Below the pieces are notes generated by a model, which did no database searches, had not been told where the DNA came from, and saw nothing but the letters and a program-made list of their open reading frames with translations. A stretch of 64,000 nucleotides of DNA, taken from assembly GCA_016788295.1 (NCBI GenBank), contig JAEUSY010000025.1, positions 1 through 64,000 of the forward strand, given 5' to 3'. The stretch comes from Flavobacteriales bacterium (GTDB taxonomy: Bacteria > Bacteroidota > Bacteroidia > Flavobacteriales_F > PHOS-HE28). Within the stretch, counting starts at the first letter, position 1. Each line of letters starts with the position of its first letter. Shown here piece after piece: positions 9,340 through 17,405 of the stretch. A program made the translations under genes and the position numbers.

Positions 9340-10395
9340 CTACTTGTTAGCGTCCCGCACAAGGATCAGGAAAACAGGAAAGTGGTCGCTGTATCCAGCT
9401 TGATAGGTATCACCGACGAACGTGCGCAAGGGATACCCGGCATAGTTGCCTTCATCCTGCCGCAGATAGGGTTCGTTGAAAATGCGGACGCCGTAGTACC
9501 GGTAACGACCTCCCTCGCCTGTGAGCAAAGCATGATTGACCACGATCTGGTCGAACAGGTTCCACGAATCGCTCCAGGCCAGCGTACCCACACCCCTGCG
9601 GTAAGGGTCGCTCATTGGATTGTACATCACCGGACCGGCCACCTTTGTTTTATCGCCGGTAGCGTTCAAATAGCGGGTCAAGCTGACGTTCTTGGGATCG
9701 TCGTTCAGGTCGCCCATGTATAGCACCCGATGATCGGGGTTCCGTGCAAGCAATGAATCGATGATGTGACGGCCCAGCTCGGCGGCAGCTTTACGGTTGG
9801 GCTCTGAGCGCTTCTCTCCTCCGCGACGGGAGGGCCAGTGGGCCACGATCACGTGCGTTGTGTCGCCATCGAGCACACCGCTCACGAGCAATTGGTCGCG
9901 GGTGCGGAAGGCCGTATCGGCCATGTGCAGGCGGTAGCTCTTGTGCGCGTACACCTTGTACAAGGCAGGGTTGTACATCAAGGCCACATCAACACCCCTC
10001 CTATCGGGTCCATCCACATGCACCACCTTGTAGCCACGGTCCTTCAAGGGCTTGCGCTTGGCCAGGTCCTCAACTACGGACCGGTTCTCCACCTCGGCCA
10101 AGCCCAGTATGGCCAACCCTTGTGGGTGCAGGTCCTTGCCCATGGCAGCAATAACACCCGCCAGCCGCTCCTGCTTCGCATTATAGCGCTCCGTACCCCA
10201 TTGCTTGGCCGAACCGGGCAGGTATTCGGCATCGTCAACGCCGGGCGCGTCCAAGGTGTCGTAGAGGTTTTCCACGTTGTAGAACCCCACCAAGGCAGGC
10301 ACCATTTCCTGCTTCACCTGGGCAATCCCCAATAAGGGTAAGGTCAGCAGGCCAACGAATAGGCCGGAACGACGGGGGGGGAAAGTGCTTCGCAT
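9340..10395 (-). CDS. Exported endonuclease/exonuclease/phosphatase family protein
   Basis: A 351-residue protein of the EEP (DNase I-like) superfamily with an N-terminal signal sequence ending near GIAQ. Visible active-site elements are the FYNVENLYD motif (38-46), the metal-binding Glu in LAEVENR (101-103), GVDVALMYNP (134-143), His in VAHWPSR (H186), the GDLND motif (D229, N231) and the terminal SDHFPV His (H338). Such proteins hydrolyse phosphodiester or phosphomonoester bonds using Mg2+. Related Bacteroidota proteins are predicted extracellular nucleases. It converges on the OB-fold T9SS protein across a shared terminator. No sorting domain is visible at its C terminus, so it is probably periplasmic or surface-exposed by another route. 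Confidence 0.88.
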   Translation of the reverse strand: MRSTFPPRRSGLFVGLLTLPLLGIAQVKQEMVPALVGFYNVENLYDTLDAPGVDDAEYLPGSAKQWGTERYNAKQERLAGVIAAMGKDLHPQGLAILGLAEVENRSVVEDLAKRKPLKDRGYKVVHVDGPDRRGVDVALMYNPALYKVYAHKSYRLHMADTAFRTRDQLLVSGVLDGDTTHVIVAHWPSRRGGEKRSEPNRKAAAELGRHIIDSLLARNPDHRVLYMGDLNDDPKNVSLTRYLNATGDKTKVAGPVMYNPMSDPYRRGVGTLAWSDSWNLFDQIVVNHALLTGEGGRYRYYGVRIFNEPYLRQDEGNYAGYPLRTFVGDTYQAGYSDHFPVFLILVRDANK

Positions 10396-10469
10396 CGTGG
10401 GCCAAATTAGCCGTTCAGTGTAGTGCTTGTGTTATGGACGTTCGCGATCAAGTCCGGCTCATCCCGCGT

Positions 10470-11108
10470 TCACCTAGGGAACCGCAAGGGGTGGAGCTGG
10501 TTATAGGAACGCAGGAACCGGAAGAGCAACTCGGGGCTGTTGCGCTGTTTCTTGGAAAAGGACATGAACTCCTCCAACAGCACCGGATCGCTGGCCAGTG
10601 CCTTTTCCATGCCCGCTGCATCAAAGGGCTGTATGGTACCTGCGGCCACATCGATGAGCTGCTGTTGGAGAATGGTCCTCATGGTGGTGCCGTAGCCGTA
10701 CATATAAGGGTCCCAGTCGCAGTAGCTCTGCTCGTAGACCAGGTGCGACAGGCTGCCCATGAGCCCGATCCGGTAGAAGCCATCGCCGGCACGCACATAC
10801 ACCACATCGTTCTGGCAGAAACCCCAAATGCGCTTGGGGTCGATGGTCTGTCGAGCGCCTGTATCGGGCTGAAAGGTCAGCCTGCCCAACGATGTGCGGA
10901 TATCGACCACCGGGCGGCCCTGTTGGTCCTGCAGGTCTTCAATGGGTACTGCAGGTCTGTTGGAACGGAAGTCCTGCATGTTCGCATAAACGCCGTCGCG
11001 CAGGTCCATGCCGGCCGACCAGGTCACCCACGTGGAGTCATCCTGGGCCCATGCCTTGCAGGACAGGAGCAGCATTCCGATGAGCAGCAGGCGGAACCTC
11101 ATGTTCAT
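10470..11108 (-). CDS. Exported protein of unknown function
   Basis: A 212-residue protein with a signal peptide (MRFRLLLIGMLLLSC, cleavage near KAWAQ). I do not recognise the family. Visible features are IRTSLGRLTFQPDTG, DPKRIWGFCQNDVVYV, YRIGLMGSLSHLVYEQ and an acidic helical C-terminal third. Its ATG overlaps the stop of the upstream alpha/beta hydrolase by ATGA, so the two are probably translationally coupled and belong to the pdxJ transcript. A second ATG two codons later (11102) is an equally good start. Confidence 0.75.
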   Translation of the reverse strand: MNMRFRLLLIGMLLLSCKAWAQDDSTWVTWSAGMDLRDGVYANMQDFRSNRPAVPIEDLQDQQGRPVVDIRTSLGRLTFQPDTGARQTIDPKRIWGFCQNDVVYVRAGDGFYRIGLMGSLSHLVYEQSYCDWDPYMYGYGTTMRTILQQQLIDVAAGTIQPFDAAGMEKALASDPVLLEEFMSFSKKQRNSPELLFRFLRSYNQLHPLRFPR

Positions 11109-11896
11109 TGGGCGACGGCACGTATCATGCCGATCACTTCATCGGGCGCTTGGGCATGCACCCAATGTCCGGCATAGGGCACCGTTTCCACCCGTGCATT
11201 GGGGAACTGCTCCTTGATGGCCGGGATGTCCTCACGCAGGATGTAGTCGCTCTGCCCGCCACGGATGAACAGCGTGGGAACGCGAACGATCTCCGGTCCG
11301 ATGGACGCCAGGATCGCATCGAGGTCGCGCGCCAGCAGGGGCGCGTTCACACGCCAGGCCAGCTCATCCTCCGTGCGCCAATAAAGGTTCTTCATCAGGA
11401 ACTGCACAACGCCCGGCTCCTTTACCTGCGCCGAGATGTGCGCCTCCACGTCCTTGCGTGTGCGGCCTTTCGACAGGTCGGCAGTGAGCAGGGCATCAAT
11501 GATGTGGCCGTGGTTGTTGGCATGCTCCTTCGGGCTGATATCAATGACCACCAGGTGTTTCACCAACTGCGGCCAATATTGAGCGAACACCATGGCCGCC
11601 TTACCGCCCATGCTGTGTCCCACCAGAATGATGTCCCGGAGGCCCAATCGTTCCGTGAGGGCATGCACATCGGCGGCCATCAGGTCGTACGATGTGGCTT
11701 CGGTATGCGGCGAACGTCCGTGATCGCGGAGATCCACGAGGATCACATCGAAGGCCGGCCGACCAGCTTCGGATGGCTCGCACAGTTCGCGACCGATGCT
11801 TCCCCAGTTGTCCGACGTGCCGAACAGGCCGTGAAGCACAACAATGGGCGTAGCCCCCTCCGGCCCAAGACGGCGGTAATGAAGATCAACGGTCAT
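11105..11896 (-). CDS. Alpha/beta hydrolase (YbfF-like esterase)
   Basis: A 263-residue cytoplasmic alpha/beta hydrolase. The oxyanion-hole region is [12 protein letters not shown] (20-31), the nucleophile elbow is GHSMGG with Ser95, a likely acid lies in VIDISPKEH or in RGGQSDY, and the catalytic His is in [11 protein letters not shown] (H244). Size and motifs fit the YbfF/ABHD11-type esterases. The physiological substrate is unknown. Its ATG overlaps the pdxJ stop (ATGA) and its own stop overlaps the next start in the same way, so the three genes form a tightly coupled leftward operon. Confidence 0.88.
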   Translation of the reverse strand: MTVDLHYRRLGPEGATPIVVLHGLFGTSDNWGSIGRELCEPSEAGRPAFDVILVDLRDHGRSPHTEATSYDLMAADVHALTERLGLRDIILVGHSMGGKAAMVFAQYWPQLVKHLVVIDISPKEHANNHGHIIDALLTADLSKGRTRKDVEAHISAQVKEPGVVQFLMKNLYWRTEDELAWRVNAPLLARDLDAILASIGPEIVRVPTLFIRGGQSDYILREDIPAIKEQFPNARVETVPYAGHWVHAQAPDEVIGMIRAVAQ

Positions 11897-12606
11897 CGGA
11901 GCTCCCGGAGGTAGAGTTGAACAGTGTTCTCCAGTCCATAAGTGAGTGCATCGCAGATCAGCGCGTGGCCGATGGAGACCTCGAGCAGGCCCGGCACATG
12001 GCGTTGAAAGAACCCGAGGTTATCCAGATCGAGATCATGCCCGGCATTCAGCCCCAGGCCCACTTGCAGTGCGCGTTCAGCCGCACGTACGAATGGCTCC
12101 ACGGCGGCTTCCTTGTTGGCATGATATCCGGCCGCGAAAGGTTCGGTGTAGAGCTCGATACGGTCGGTCCCCGTCTCCGCCGCGTGGGCCACTTGCTCCA
12201 CATCGGCGCCCATGAAGATCGACGTGCGGATACCCTCGGCCTTCAGGCGCCCCACCACTTCCTTCAACAGGGTCTTCTGCCCCCGCGCATCCCACCCCGA
12301 ATTGCTCGTGAGCACATCGGGCGGGTCGGGCACGAGGGTGACCTGGTGCGGCCGCACCTCCAAAACGAGCGCCATGAAGTCCTCCGATGGATAGCCCTCG
12401 ATGTTGAACTCGGTGGTTAGCAGCGGGCGCAACGCACGTACATCGTTCCTGCGGATGTGCCGTTCATCAGGCCGGGGGTGTACCGTAATACCCTGGGCAC
12501 CGAACCGTTCAATGTCCAAGGCCGTTCTCACCACATCGGGATTGTTACCCCCGCGTGCGTTCCGCAAGGTGGCCAGCTTGTTGATGTTGACGCTAAGTCG
12601 TGTCAC
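11893..12606 (-). CDS. pdxJ: Pyridoxine 5'-phosphate synthase PdxJ
   Basis: A 237-residue TIM-barrel enzyme that condenses 1-deoxy-D-xylulose 5-phosphate with 3-amino-2-oxopropyl phosphate, the last ring-forming step of the DXP-dependent vitamin B6 pathway. Diagnostic motifs are [18 protein letters not shown] at the N terminus, [47 protein letters not shown] and EVSIGHALI. The frame stays open well upstream, but homology begins at TRLSVNINK, directly after a GTG at 12606-12604, which I take as the start. A -7 box on the minus strand at 12645-12652 fits this start. It overlaps the downstream hydrolase gene by 4 bases. Confidence 0.94.
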   Translation of the reverse strand: MTRLSVNINKLATLRNARGGNNPDVVRTALDIERFGAQGITVHPRPDERHIRRNDVRALRPLLTTEFNIEGYPSEDFMALVLEVRPHQVTLVPDPPDVLTSNSGWDARGQKTLLKEVVGRLKAEGIRTSIFMGADVEQVAHAAETGTDRIELYTEPFAAGYHANKEAAVEPFVRAAERALQVGLGLNAGHDLDLDNLGFFQRHVPGLLEVSIGHALICDALTYGLENTVQLYLRELR

Positions 12607-12644
12607 GGGTGATGCGTTACCTTGGCCCACGGGTTGCGGGGCCA

Positions 12645-12652
12645 CAAAAGTA
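12645..12652 (-). promoter_or_regulatory. -7 promoter box of the pdxJ operon
   Basis: The minus strand reads TACTTTTG, a full match to TAnnTTTG, about 38 bases before the GTG start of pdxJ and inside the 81-base divergent spacer with the CBS gene. A weaker plus-strand TACCTTGG lies at 12618-12625. Confidence 0.5.
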
Positions 12653-12687
12653 GGACCCAACACCAGCGCCCACGAGGCGAAGAGACC

Positions 12688-13350
12688 ATGCATGCCATCG
12701 ACCTGATCACCCCGGACATTCCGCCCCTGCGCCCACAGGACGACGTTTCGCGCGCCTTGGACTGGATGGAGGAATTCAAAGTGGGGCACCTGCCCGTGGT
12801 GGAAGGCCGGCGCTTGGTGGGCATGGTGAAGGACAGCGATCTGGTGGACCGCAATGATCCGCGCGCTGCAATTGGCGCCGTGATGGACCAAGTGGAGGTG
12901 CCCTTCGCCAAAGGCGGCCAACACATCTACGAAGTGATGAAGCTCTTCAGCGAGCGCGGCCTCACCGTGGTGCCCGTGGTGAGCGACATGGGCGAATACC
13001 TCGGCGCCATAACGGAACACGAGGCCCTGCGCCGCCTGGCCCAGGTGACGAACATCAGCGACCCCGGGAGCATCGTGGTCCTTGAGATGAACCAGGTGGA
13101 TTACAGCCTTCAACAGATCGCGCGCATCGTGGAGGGCAACGACGCCAAAGTGCTGAGCGTTTACGGCCACACCCTGCCCGGTTCCACCCGCATGGAGATC
13201 ACGCTGAAGATCAATCGGGAGGATATCAGTGACATCCTGCAGACCTTCGAGCGCTACGAGATCCAGGTGAAGACCACTTACCAGGGCTCACGCTTCCACG
13301 ACGACCTCCGTGGCCGTTACGAGGAGTTGATGCGGTTCATCAACCTATAG
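12688..13350 (+). CDS. Tandem CBS-domain protein with ACT-like C terminus
   Basis: A 220-residue cytoplasmic protein. It has two CBS modules (about residues 10-55, with [21 protein letters not shown], and 75-125, with [21 protein letters not shown]). An ACT-like regulatory segment follows at about 145-215 ([20 protein letters not shown]). CBS pairs usually bind adenosyl ligands, but no partner enzyme is fused here. The gene starts the rightward envelope cluster and is divergent from pdxJ, an arrangement common in Flavobacteriia next to NAD kinase. The ATG at 12688 is preferred; an in-frame TTG at 12622 lies before the homology. Confidence 0.87.
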   Translation: MHAIDLITPDIPPLRPQDDVSRALDWMEEFKVGHLPVVEGRRLVGMVKDSDLVDRNDPRAAIGAVMDQVEVPFAKGGQHIYEVMKLFSERGLTVVPVVSDMGEYLGAITEHEALRRLAQVTNISDPGSIVVLEMNQVDYSLQQIARIVEGNDAKVLSVYGHTLPGSTRMEITLKINREDISDILQTFERYEIQVKTTYQGSRFHDDLRGRYEELMRFINL

Positions 13351-13357
13351 CGCAGGA

Positions 13358-14779
13358 ATGAGCATGTCCGTGGCCTTGCGACAGCCATGGCGCTGCACTG
13401 CCTTGTTGATCGGCATGTTGCTGTGGGCCTGTGCCCAAGGTCAGGACGCCGTGCCAGGCCCCTACCTGCGCATCACGGGTATCGACATCACCGGCAACCG
13501 GGTCACCAAGGAACGGATCATCCTGCGCGAACTGCTGATGAACGAGGGCGACAGTATGCCGGCCTCGTTATTCTATGAGCGCTTGGAGCGCAGCCGGCAG
13601 AACCTGGTGAACACCGGTCTCTTCAACACGGTATCGGTGGCGCCATTGTTCATTGACATGCGCACTGTGGTTGTGCAGGTCGCTGTGAACGAGCGGTGGT
13701 ACCTGTGGCCCGCGCTGATCTTCGATCTGGCCGACCCCAACTTCAACACATGGTGGCGCACCAAAGACCTCAGCCGTGTGAACTATGGCGCCTACCTGTA
13801 CCGTTACAACTTCCGAGGACGCAACGAAACGATCTACGTGAAGGCACAGTTCGGGTACACCCAGCAGTTCGCGCTGCGTTACAAAGTGCCCAACCTGGAC
13901 AAGCAGCAACGCTGGGGCCTCAGTATTGGCGGGGGCTACCTGCAGCAGGCGGAGATAACGGCAGGCACGGTGGGCAACGAACGCATTCTGCTATCGCGAC
14001 CCGACGGGCCCAACCGCACCGAGTGGAAAGCGGACCTCGAAGTGAGCCTGCGGCGCAGGCATGATGTGCGGCACTTCGGACGGTTCGGCTACGTGCAGGC
14101 CCATGTAACGGATACCGTGGTGAACACGGCACTTGACTACTTCGATGGCAGCGCCACCAATACCCGCTTCCTGACCCTTGGCTACGGCATTACCTGGGAC
14201 CGACGCGATGTGCGCATCTATCCCCGCAAGGGCCACTACGCCGAACTGCGGGTGGACCGCTTTGGCCTGGGCCTACTGGACGAGGCAGCCCCGGACATCA
14301 CCACGGCCTATGCCAGCGTGAAGCGGTGGTGGCAACCTGCCGAACGCATCACGCTCGGCCTCTCGTTGCGGGGCAAATACACCGATGGCACACCACCCTA
14401 CTACGTGCAACAGGGACTGGGCTATTCGGACCTGGTGCGGGGCTATGAGTACTACGTGGTGGATGGAGAGCATTACGCCCTGGGCAAGGCCAATTTCATC
14501 TACCAACTGGTGCGCCCCACCACCCGGCGCATGGAGGCGGTGCCCATGGAGGCCTTCCGCACCCTGTACTTCGCCGTTTACCTCAACGCTTTCACCGATG
14601 TGGGCCGCGTTTGGGACAACCGCTATGCACAAGAGAACTTCCTGGCCGGGCAATGGATGAGCGGGTACGGCATCGGACTGGACGTGGTAAGCAGCTATGA
14701 CCAGGTGATCCGAGGCGAGTTCACGCTGAACGCACTTGGCGAGAGCGGTTTCTTCCTACATTTCACACAACCCTTCTGA
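13358..14779 (+). CDS. BamA/TamA-family outer-membrane protein (second Omp85 paralogue)
   Basis: A 473-residue outer-membrane protein. The signal sequence (CTALLIGMLLWACAQGQ) is followed by one clear POTRA-like domain (about 35-115: ITGIDITGNRVTKERIILREL, SRQNLVNTGLFN). A beta-barrel follows, with Omp85-like surface-antigen motifs (RYNFRGRNE, LGYGITWDRRDVRIYPRKGHY, LRGKYTDG, VRGYEYYVVDG). It starts 7 bases after the CBS gene and precedes nadK. With only one POTRA it is much shorter than the full BamA at 17402-19954, so it may act on a subset of substrates or as a TamA-like or secretion-type translocator. The specific role is unknown. Confidence 0.85.
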   Translation: MSMSVALRQPWRCTALLIGMLLWACAQGQDAVPGPYLRITGIDITGNRVTKERIILRELLMNEGDSMPASLFYERLERSRQNLVNTGLFNTVSVAPLFIDMRTVVVQVAVNERWYLWPALIFDLADPNFNTWWRTKDLSRVNYGAYLYRYNFRGRNETIYVKAQFGYTQQFALRYKVPNLDKQQRWGLSIGGGYLQQAEITAGTVGNERILLSRPDGPNRTEWKADLEVSLRRRHDVRHFGRFGYVQAHVTDTVVNTALDYFDGSATNTRFLTLGYGITWDRRDVRIYPRKGHYAELRVDRFGLGLLDEAAPDITTAYASVKRWWQPAERITLGLSLRGKYTDGTPPYYVQQGLGYSDLVRGYEYYVVDGEHYALGKANFIYQLVRPTTRRMEAVPMEAFRTLYFAVYLNAFTDVGRVWDNRYAQENFLAGQWMSGYGIGLDVVSSYDQVIRGEFTLNALGESGFFLHFTQPF

Positions 14780-14783
14780 ACCC

Positions 14784-15674
14784 ATGCGCATAGGCGTACA
14801 CGGGCGTTCCATGGACCCGGCCCTTACCCCAACGGTGGTGCTGGTGCTCGGGCGCATGCTCAACCACGGCCTGGAGCCCTGCTTGACCCCTCAATTGGCC
14901 GAATGGCTTCAGGAACATGGGGAAAGCAGCCCCTACCCCGTGCTGAGCGATGCGTTGTCAGCAGCTGATGACCTGGACCTGGTCATCGGTCTGGGCGGCG
15001 ACGGCACCCTGCTCGACGCAGTGGCACTGGTGGGCAGGCTGCAGATCCCTGTGCTGGGCATCAACCTGGGCAGATTGGGCTTCCTTTCGAACGTGCGCCT
15101 GGAGGAACTGGAACAGGCCCTGGCCGCTGTGAGCGCACGCCGCTACGCCCTACAGGACCGCTCGCTGCTGGAAGTGACCGACCACGCCGACCAACTGGGC
15201 ATACACAACTTCGCACTGAACGAGGTAAGCGTGCACAAGCGGGACAGTTCGTCCATGATCGCGGTGCGTGTGCACCTCGGCAACGACTACCTGAACACCT
15301 ACTGGGCCGACGGCCTGATCATTGCCACCCCGACGGGCTCCACCGCCTATTCGCTCAGCTGTGGTGGGCCGGTGCTATACCCAACGAGCGACGCCCTGGT
15401 CATCAACCCCATCTCTCCGCACAACCTCAACGTACGCCCCTTCGTGGTGCCGGACCACTACACCATTCGGTTGGAACTGGAGGCGCGGCGGGACAAATGC
15501 CTGCTGAACCTCGACTCGCGCAACATCACCATCGAAGGGCACAGCACAGTGACCATCCGGAGGGCCCCGTTCACGGCGAAATTGGCCTTGTTGGACGGCC
15601 ACGACTTCCTGGATACACTGCGGACCAAGCTCAACTGGGGATTGGACCTCCGAAGCGGCTCGGCCGGACACTGA
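14784..15674 (+). CDS. nadK: NAD kinase
   Basis: A 296-residue enzyme that phosphorylates NAD to NADP. The conserved GGDGT motif is at 71-75 (VIGLGGDGTLLDAV). Further signatures are LGINLGRLGFLSN, the NE motif in FALNEVSVHKRD, the active-site region YWADGLIIATPTGSTAYSLSCGGP, and INPISPHNL. Size is normal for the bacterial family. The ATG at 14784 lies 4 bases after the upstream stop; homology begins at MRIGVHG. The gene sits in a rightward cluster with DUF6089, uppS and bamA. Confidence 0.95.
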   Translation: MRIGVHGRSMDPALTPTVVLVLGRMLNHGLEPCLTPQLAEWLQEHGESSPYPVLSDALSAADDLDLVIGLGGDGTLLDAVALVGRLQIPVLGINLGRLGFLSNVRLEELEQALAAVSARRYALQDRSLLEVTDHADQLGIHNFALNEVSVHKRDSSSMIAVRVHLGNDYLNTYWADGLIIATPTGSTAYSLSCGGPVLYPTSDALVINPISPHNLNVRPFVVPDHYTIRLELEARRDKCLLNLDSRNITIEGHSTVTIRRAPFTAKLALLDGHDFLDTLRTKLNWGLDLRSGSAGH

Positions 15675-15694
15675 CCGAACCACCCCCAAAGCGT

Positions 15695-15702
15695 ATTTTC
15701 GG
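15695..15702 (+). promoter_or_regulatory. Possible -7 box before the DUF6089 gene
   Basis: TATTTTCG is a near match to TAnnTTTG, 52 bases before the ATG at 15755. The same octamer appears before the genes at 19982 and 51599, which supports it as a local variant of the -7 element. Confidence 0.35.
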
Positions 15703-15754
15703 CCCCGCAAGCCGGGGGGCATACCATGTCCTTTCCCGGCGCGTTGTGCACCCG

Positions 15755-16606
15755 ATGAACCGCTCCCTCCTGATCGCATTGCTGGGACTCGCCCTTGGCG
15801 GAAGCCTGAAAGCGCAGGTGAACGAGCTTGGGCTGACGATCGGCGGCACTTACTACCTCGGCGACCTCAACCCCACCCGCCACTTCCCCCGGGATACCAA
15901 ATTGGCCGGCGGTATCATCTTCAGGCACAACATCACCGACCGCTGGGCGCTGCGACTTCAGGGCCTGTATGGTACCCTGCAGGCCTACGACAGTGATTCG
16001 AAGGACACCCTGCAACTCATCCGCGACCTCCATTTCCGTTCGCGCCTGTTCGAAGCATCTCTGCTCTTTGAAGTGAACTTCTTCAAGTATCGCTCCAAGG
16101 ACAAGGACAGCCGCCGGTGGACACCCTTCGTCTTCGGGGGGCTCTGTTATTTCCGGGCCAACCCCCAAGCCCAATTGGACGATACTTGGTACGAATTGCA
16201 GCCTTTGGGTACCGAAGGCCAGGGCACCACGGCCCGACCAGGAAGCGAAACCTACAAAGTGGACCAGATCGGTGTTCCGTTCGGGGCCGGGTTCAAATTC
16301 AACCTTGGCAAGGTGGACGTGCAATTGGAATGGGGCATGCGCCGCACGGGCACCGACTACATCGATGATGTGAGCGGAACCTATGTGGACAACGACCTTC
16401 TGGCCTTCGAGAACGGACCGCTCGCTGCCCAACTTGCCGACCCGTCCGGTATCGACGAAATTCCAGGCCTGACCAATACGGACCGTGCCCGCGGCAACAG
16501 CAATACCCGCGACTGGTACAACTACACGGGCTTCACCATCACCTACGTCATCAGCCGTTTCTCCGATTGCGAGGAACAATACAACTGGATGCGCCGCAAG
16601 CGCTGA
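15755..16606 (+). CDS. DUF6089-family outer-membrane beta-barrel protein
   Basis: A 283-residue exported protein. The signal peptide MNRSLLIALLGLALGGSLKAQ is followed by VNELGLTIGGTYYLGDLNP, typical of the small beta-barrel DUF6089 family. Alternating beta strands carry motifs RWALRLQGLYG, FVFGGLCYFRANPQAQLD, GVPFGAGFKFNLGKVDVQLEWGMR and FTITYVISRF. The C terminus (EEQYNWMRRKR) is basic rather than an aromatic barrel signature. Neighbours are nadK and uppS; this order is conserved in Flavobacteriia and suggests an envelope-assembly role. The molecular function is unknown. Confidence 0.85.
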   Translation: MNRSLLIALLGLALGGSLKAQVNELGLTIGGTYYLGDLNPTRHFPRDTKLAGGIIFRHNITDRWALRLQGLYGTLQAYDSDSKDTLQLIRDLHFRSRLFEASLLFEVNFFKYRSKDKDSRRWTPFVFGGLCYFRANPQAQLDDTWYELQPLGTEGQGTTARPGSETYKVDQIGVPFGAGFKFNLGKVDVQLEWGMRRTGTDYIDDVSGTYVDNDLLAFENGPLAAQLADPSGIDEIPGLTNTDRARGNSNTRDWYNYTGFTITYVISRFSDCEEQYNWMRRKR

Positions 16607-16634
16607 CGGTGGTTTTTGGCAACTTTGCGATCCT

Positions 16635-17405
16635 TTGGACCAAGAGACAGCACGGACGGAAGATTTGCGCGGACGCATTGATGCGGGCCGGGTACCCCAG
16701 CACGTGGCCATCATCATGGACGGCAACGGCAGGTGGGCCAAGCAACACGGCGAAGAGCGCATTGTGGGCCATATGAATGGCGTTCGCGGCGTTCGCGAAG
16801 CCCTCACCGGAGCCACTGAGATCGGCGTGCGCTATCTCACCCTGTACGCTTTCAGCACCGAGAACTGGAACCGCCCCCAGCCCGAAGTGAACGCCCTCAT
16901 GGACCTATTGGTTCGCACAGTGGTGAACGAACTGGATGAACTGCATCAGAACGCCGTTCGTTTGCGTGCCATTGGCGACCTGGAGAGCCTGCCTGCCAGT
17001 TGCCGCGAGACCTTGAACGATGCCATCGCCCGCACGGCAGGGAACGACCGCATTACCCTGACCCTGGCCCTTAGCTACAGTGCCCGCTGGGAGCTGGTGC
17101 AGGCCGCACAACGCATCGGGCAGGCCGTGAAGGAAGGTCGGATCGACCCAAAGGACATCAACGAGCAGGCGTTCGAGGCGCAGCTGGCCACCCACGGCAT
17201 GCCCGATCCCGAGCTATTGATCCGCACCAGCGGCGAGCAACGCATCAGTAATTTCCTCTTGTGGCAGATCGCCTACGCCGAACTGTGGTTCACCCCCACG
17301 CTCTGGCCTGACTTCCGCAAGGACCACCTCTTTCAAGCCGTGCTCGATTACCAGAACCGCGAGCGCCGGTTCGGCCTGATCAGCGAACAGGTCACCCCTT
17401 CGTGA
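16635..17405 (+). CDS. uppS: Isoprenyl transferase (undecaprenyl diphosphate synthase)
   Basis: A 256-residue cis-prenyltransferase that makes the C55 lipid carrier for peptidoglycan and surface polysaccharides. The catalytic Asp lies in HVAIIMDGNGRWAK (D29). Other family motifs are VGHMNGVRGVREA, LTLYAFSTENWNRP, LTLALSYSARWELVQA, DPELLIRTSGEQRISNFLLWQIAYAE and FTPTLWPDF. No in-frame ATG precedes the homology. The TTG at 16635 (then DQETARTEDLRGRI) is the likeliest start, with a CAACTTTG box 7 bases before it. The stop overlaps the GTG start of bamA. Confidence 0.93.
   Translation: MDQETARTEDLRGRIDAGRVPQHVAIIMDGNGRWAKQHGEERIVGHMNGVRGVREALTGATEIGVRYLTLYAFSTENWNRPQPEVNALMDLLVRTVVNELDELHQNAVRLRAIGDLESLPASCRETLNDAIARTAGNDRITLTLALSYSARWELVQAAQRIGQAVKEGRIDPKDINEQAFEAQLATHGMPDPELLIRTSGEQRISNFLLWQIAYAELWFTPTLWPDFRKDHLFQAVLDYQNRERRFGLISEQVTPS

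Noticed and set aside
12607..13170. N-terminal extension of PdxJ by up to 188 residues
   Set aside because: It has no homology-like motif and lies antisense to the CBS gene; the GTG at 12606 matches the family N terminus.
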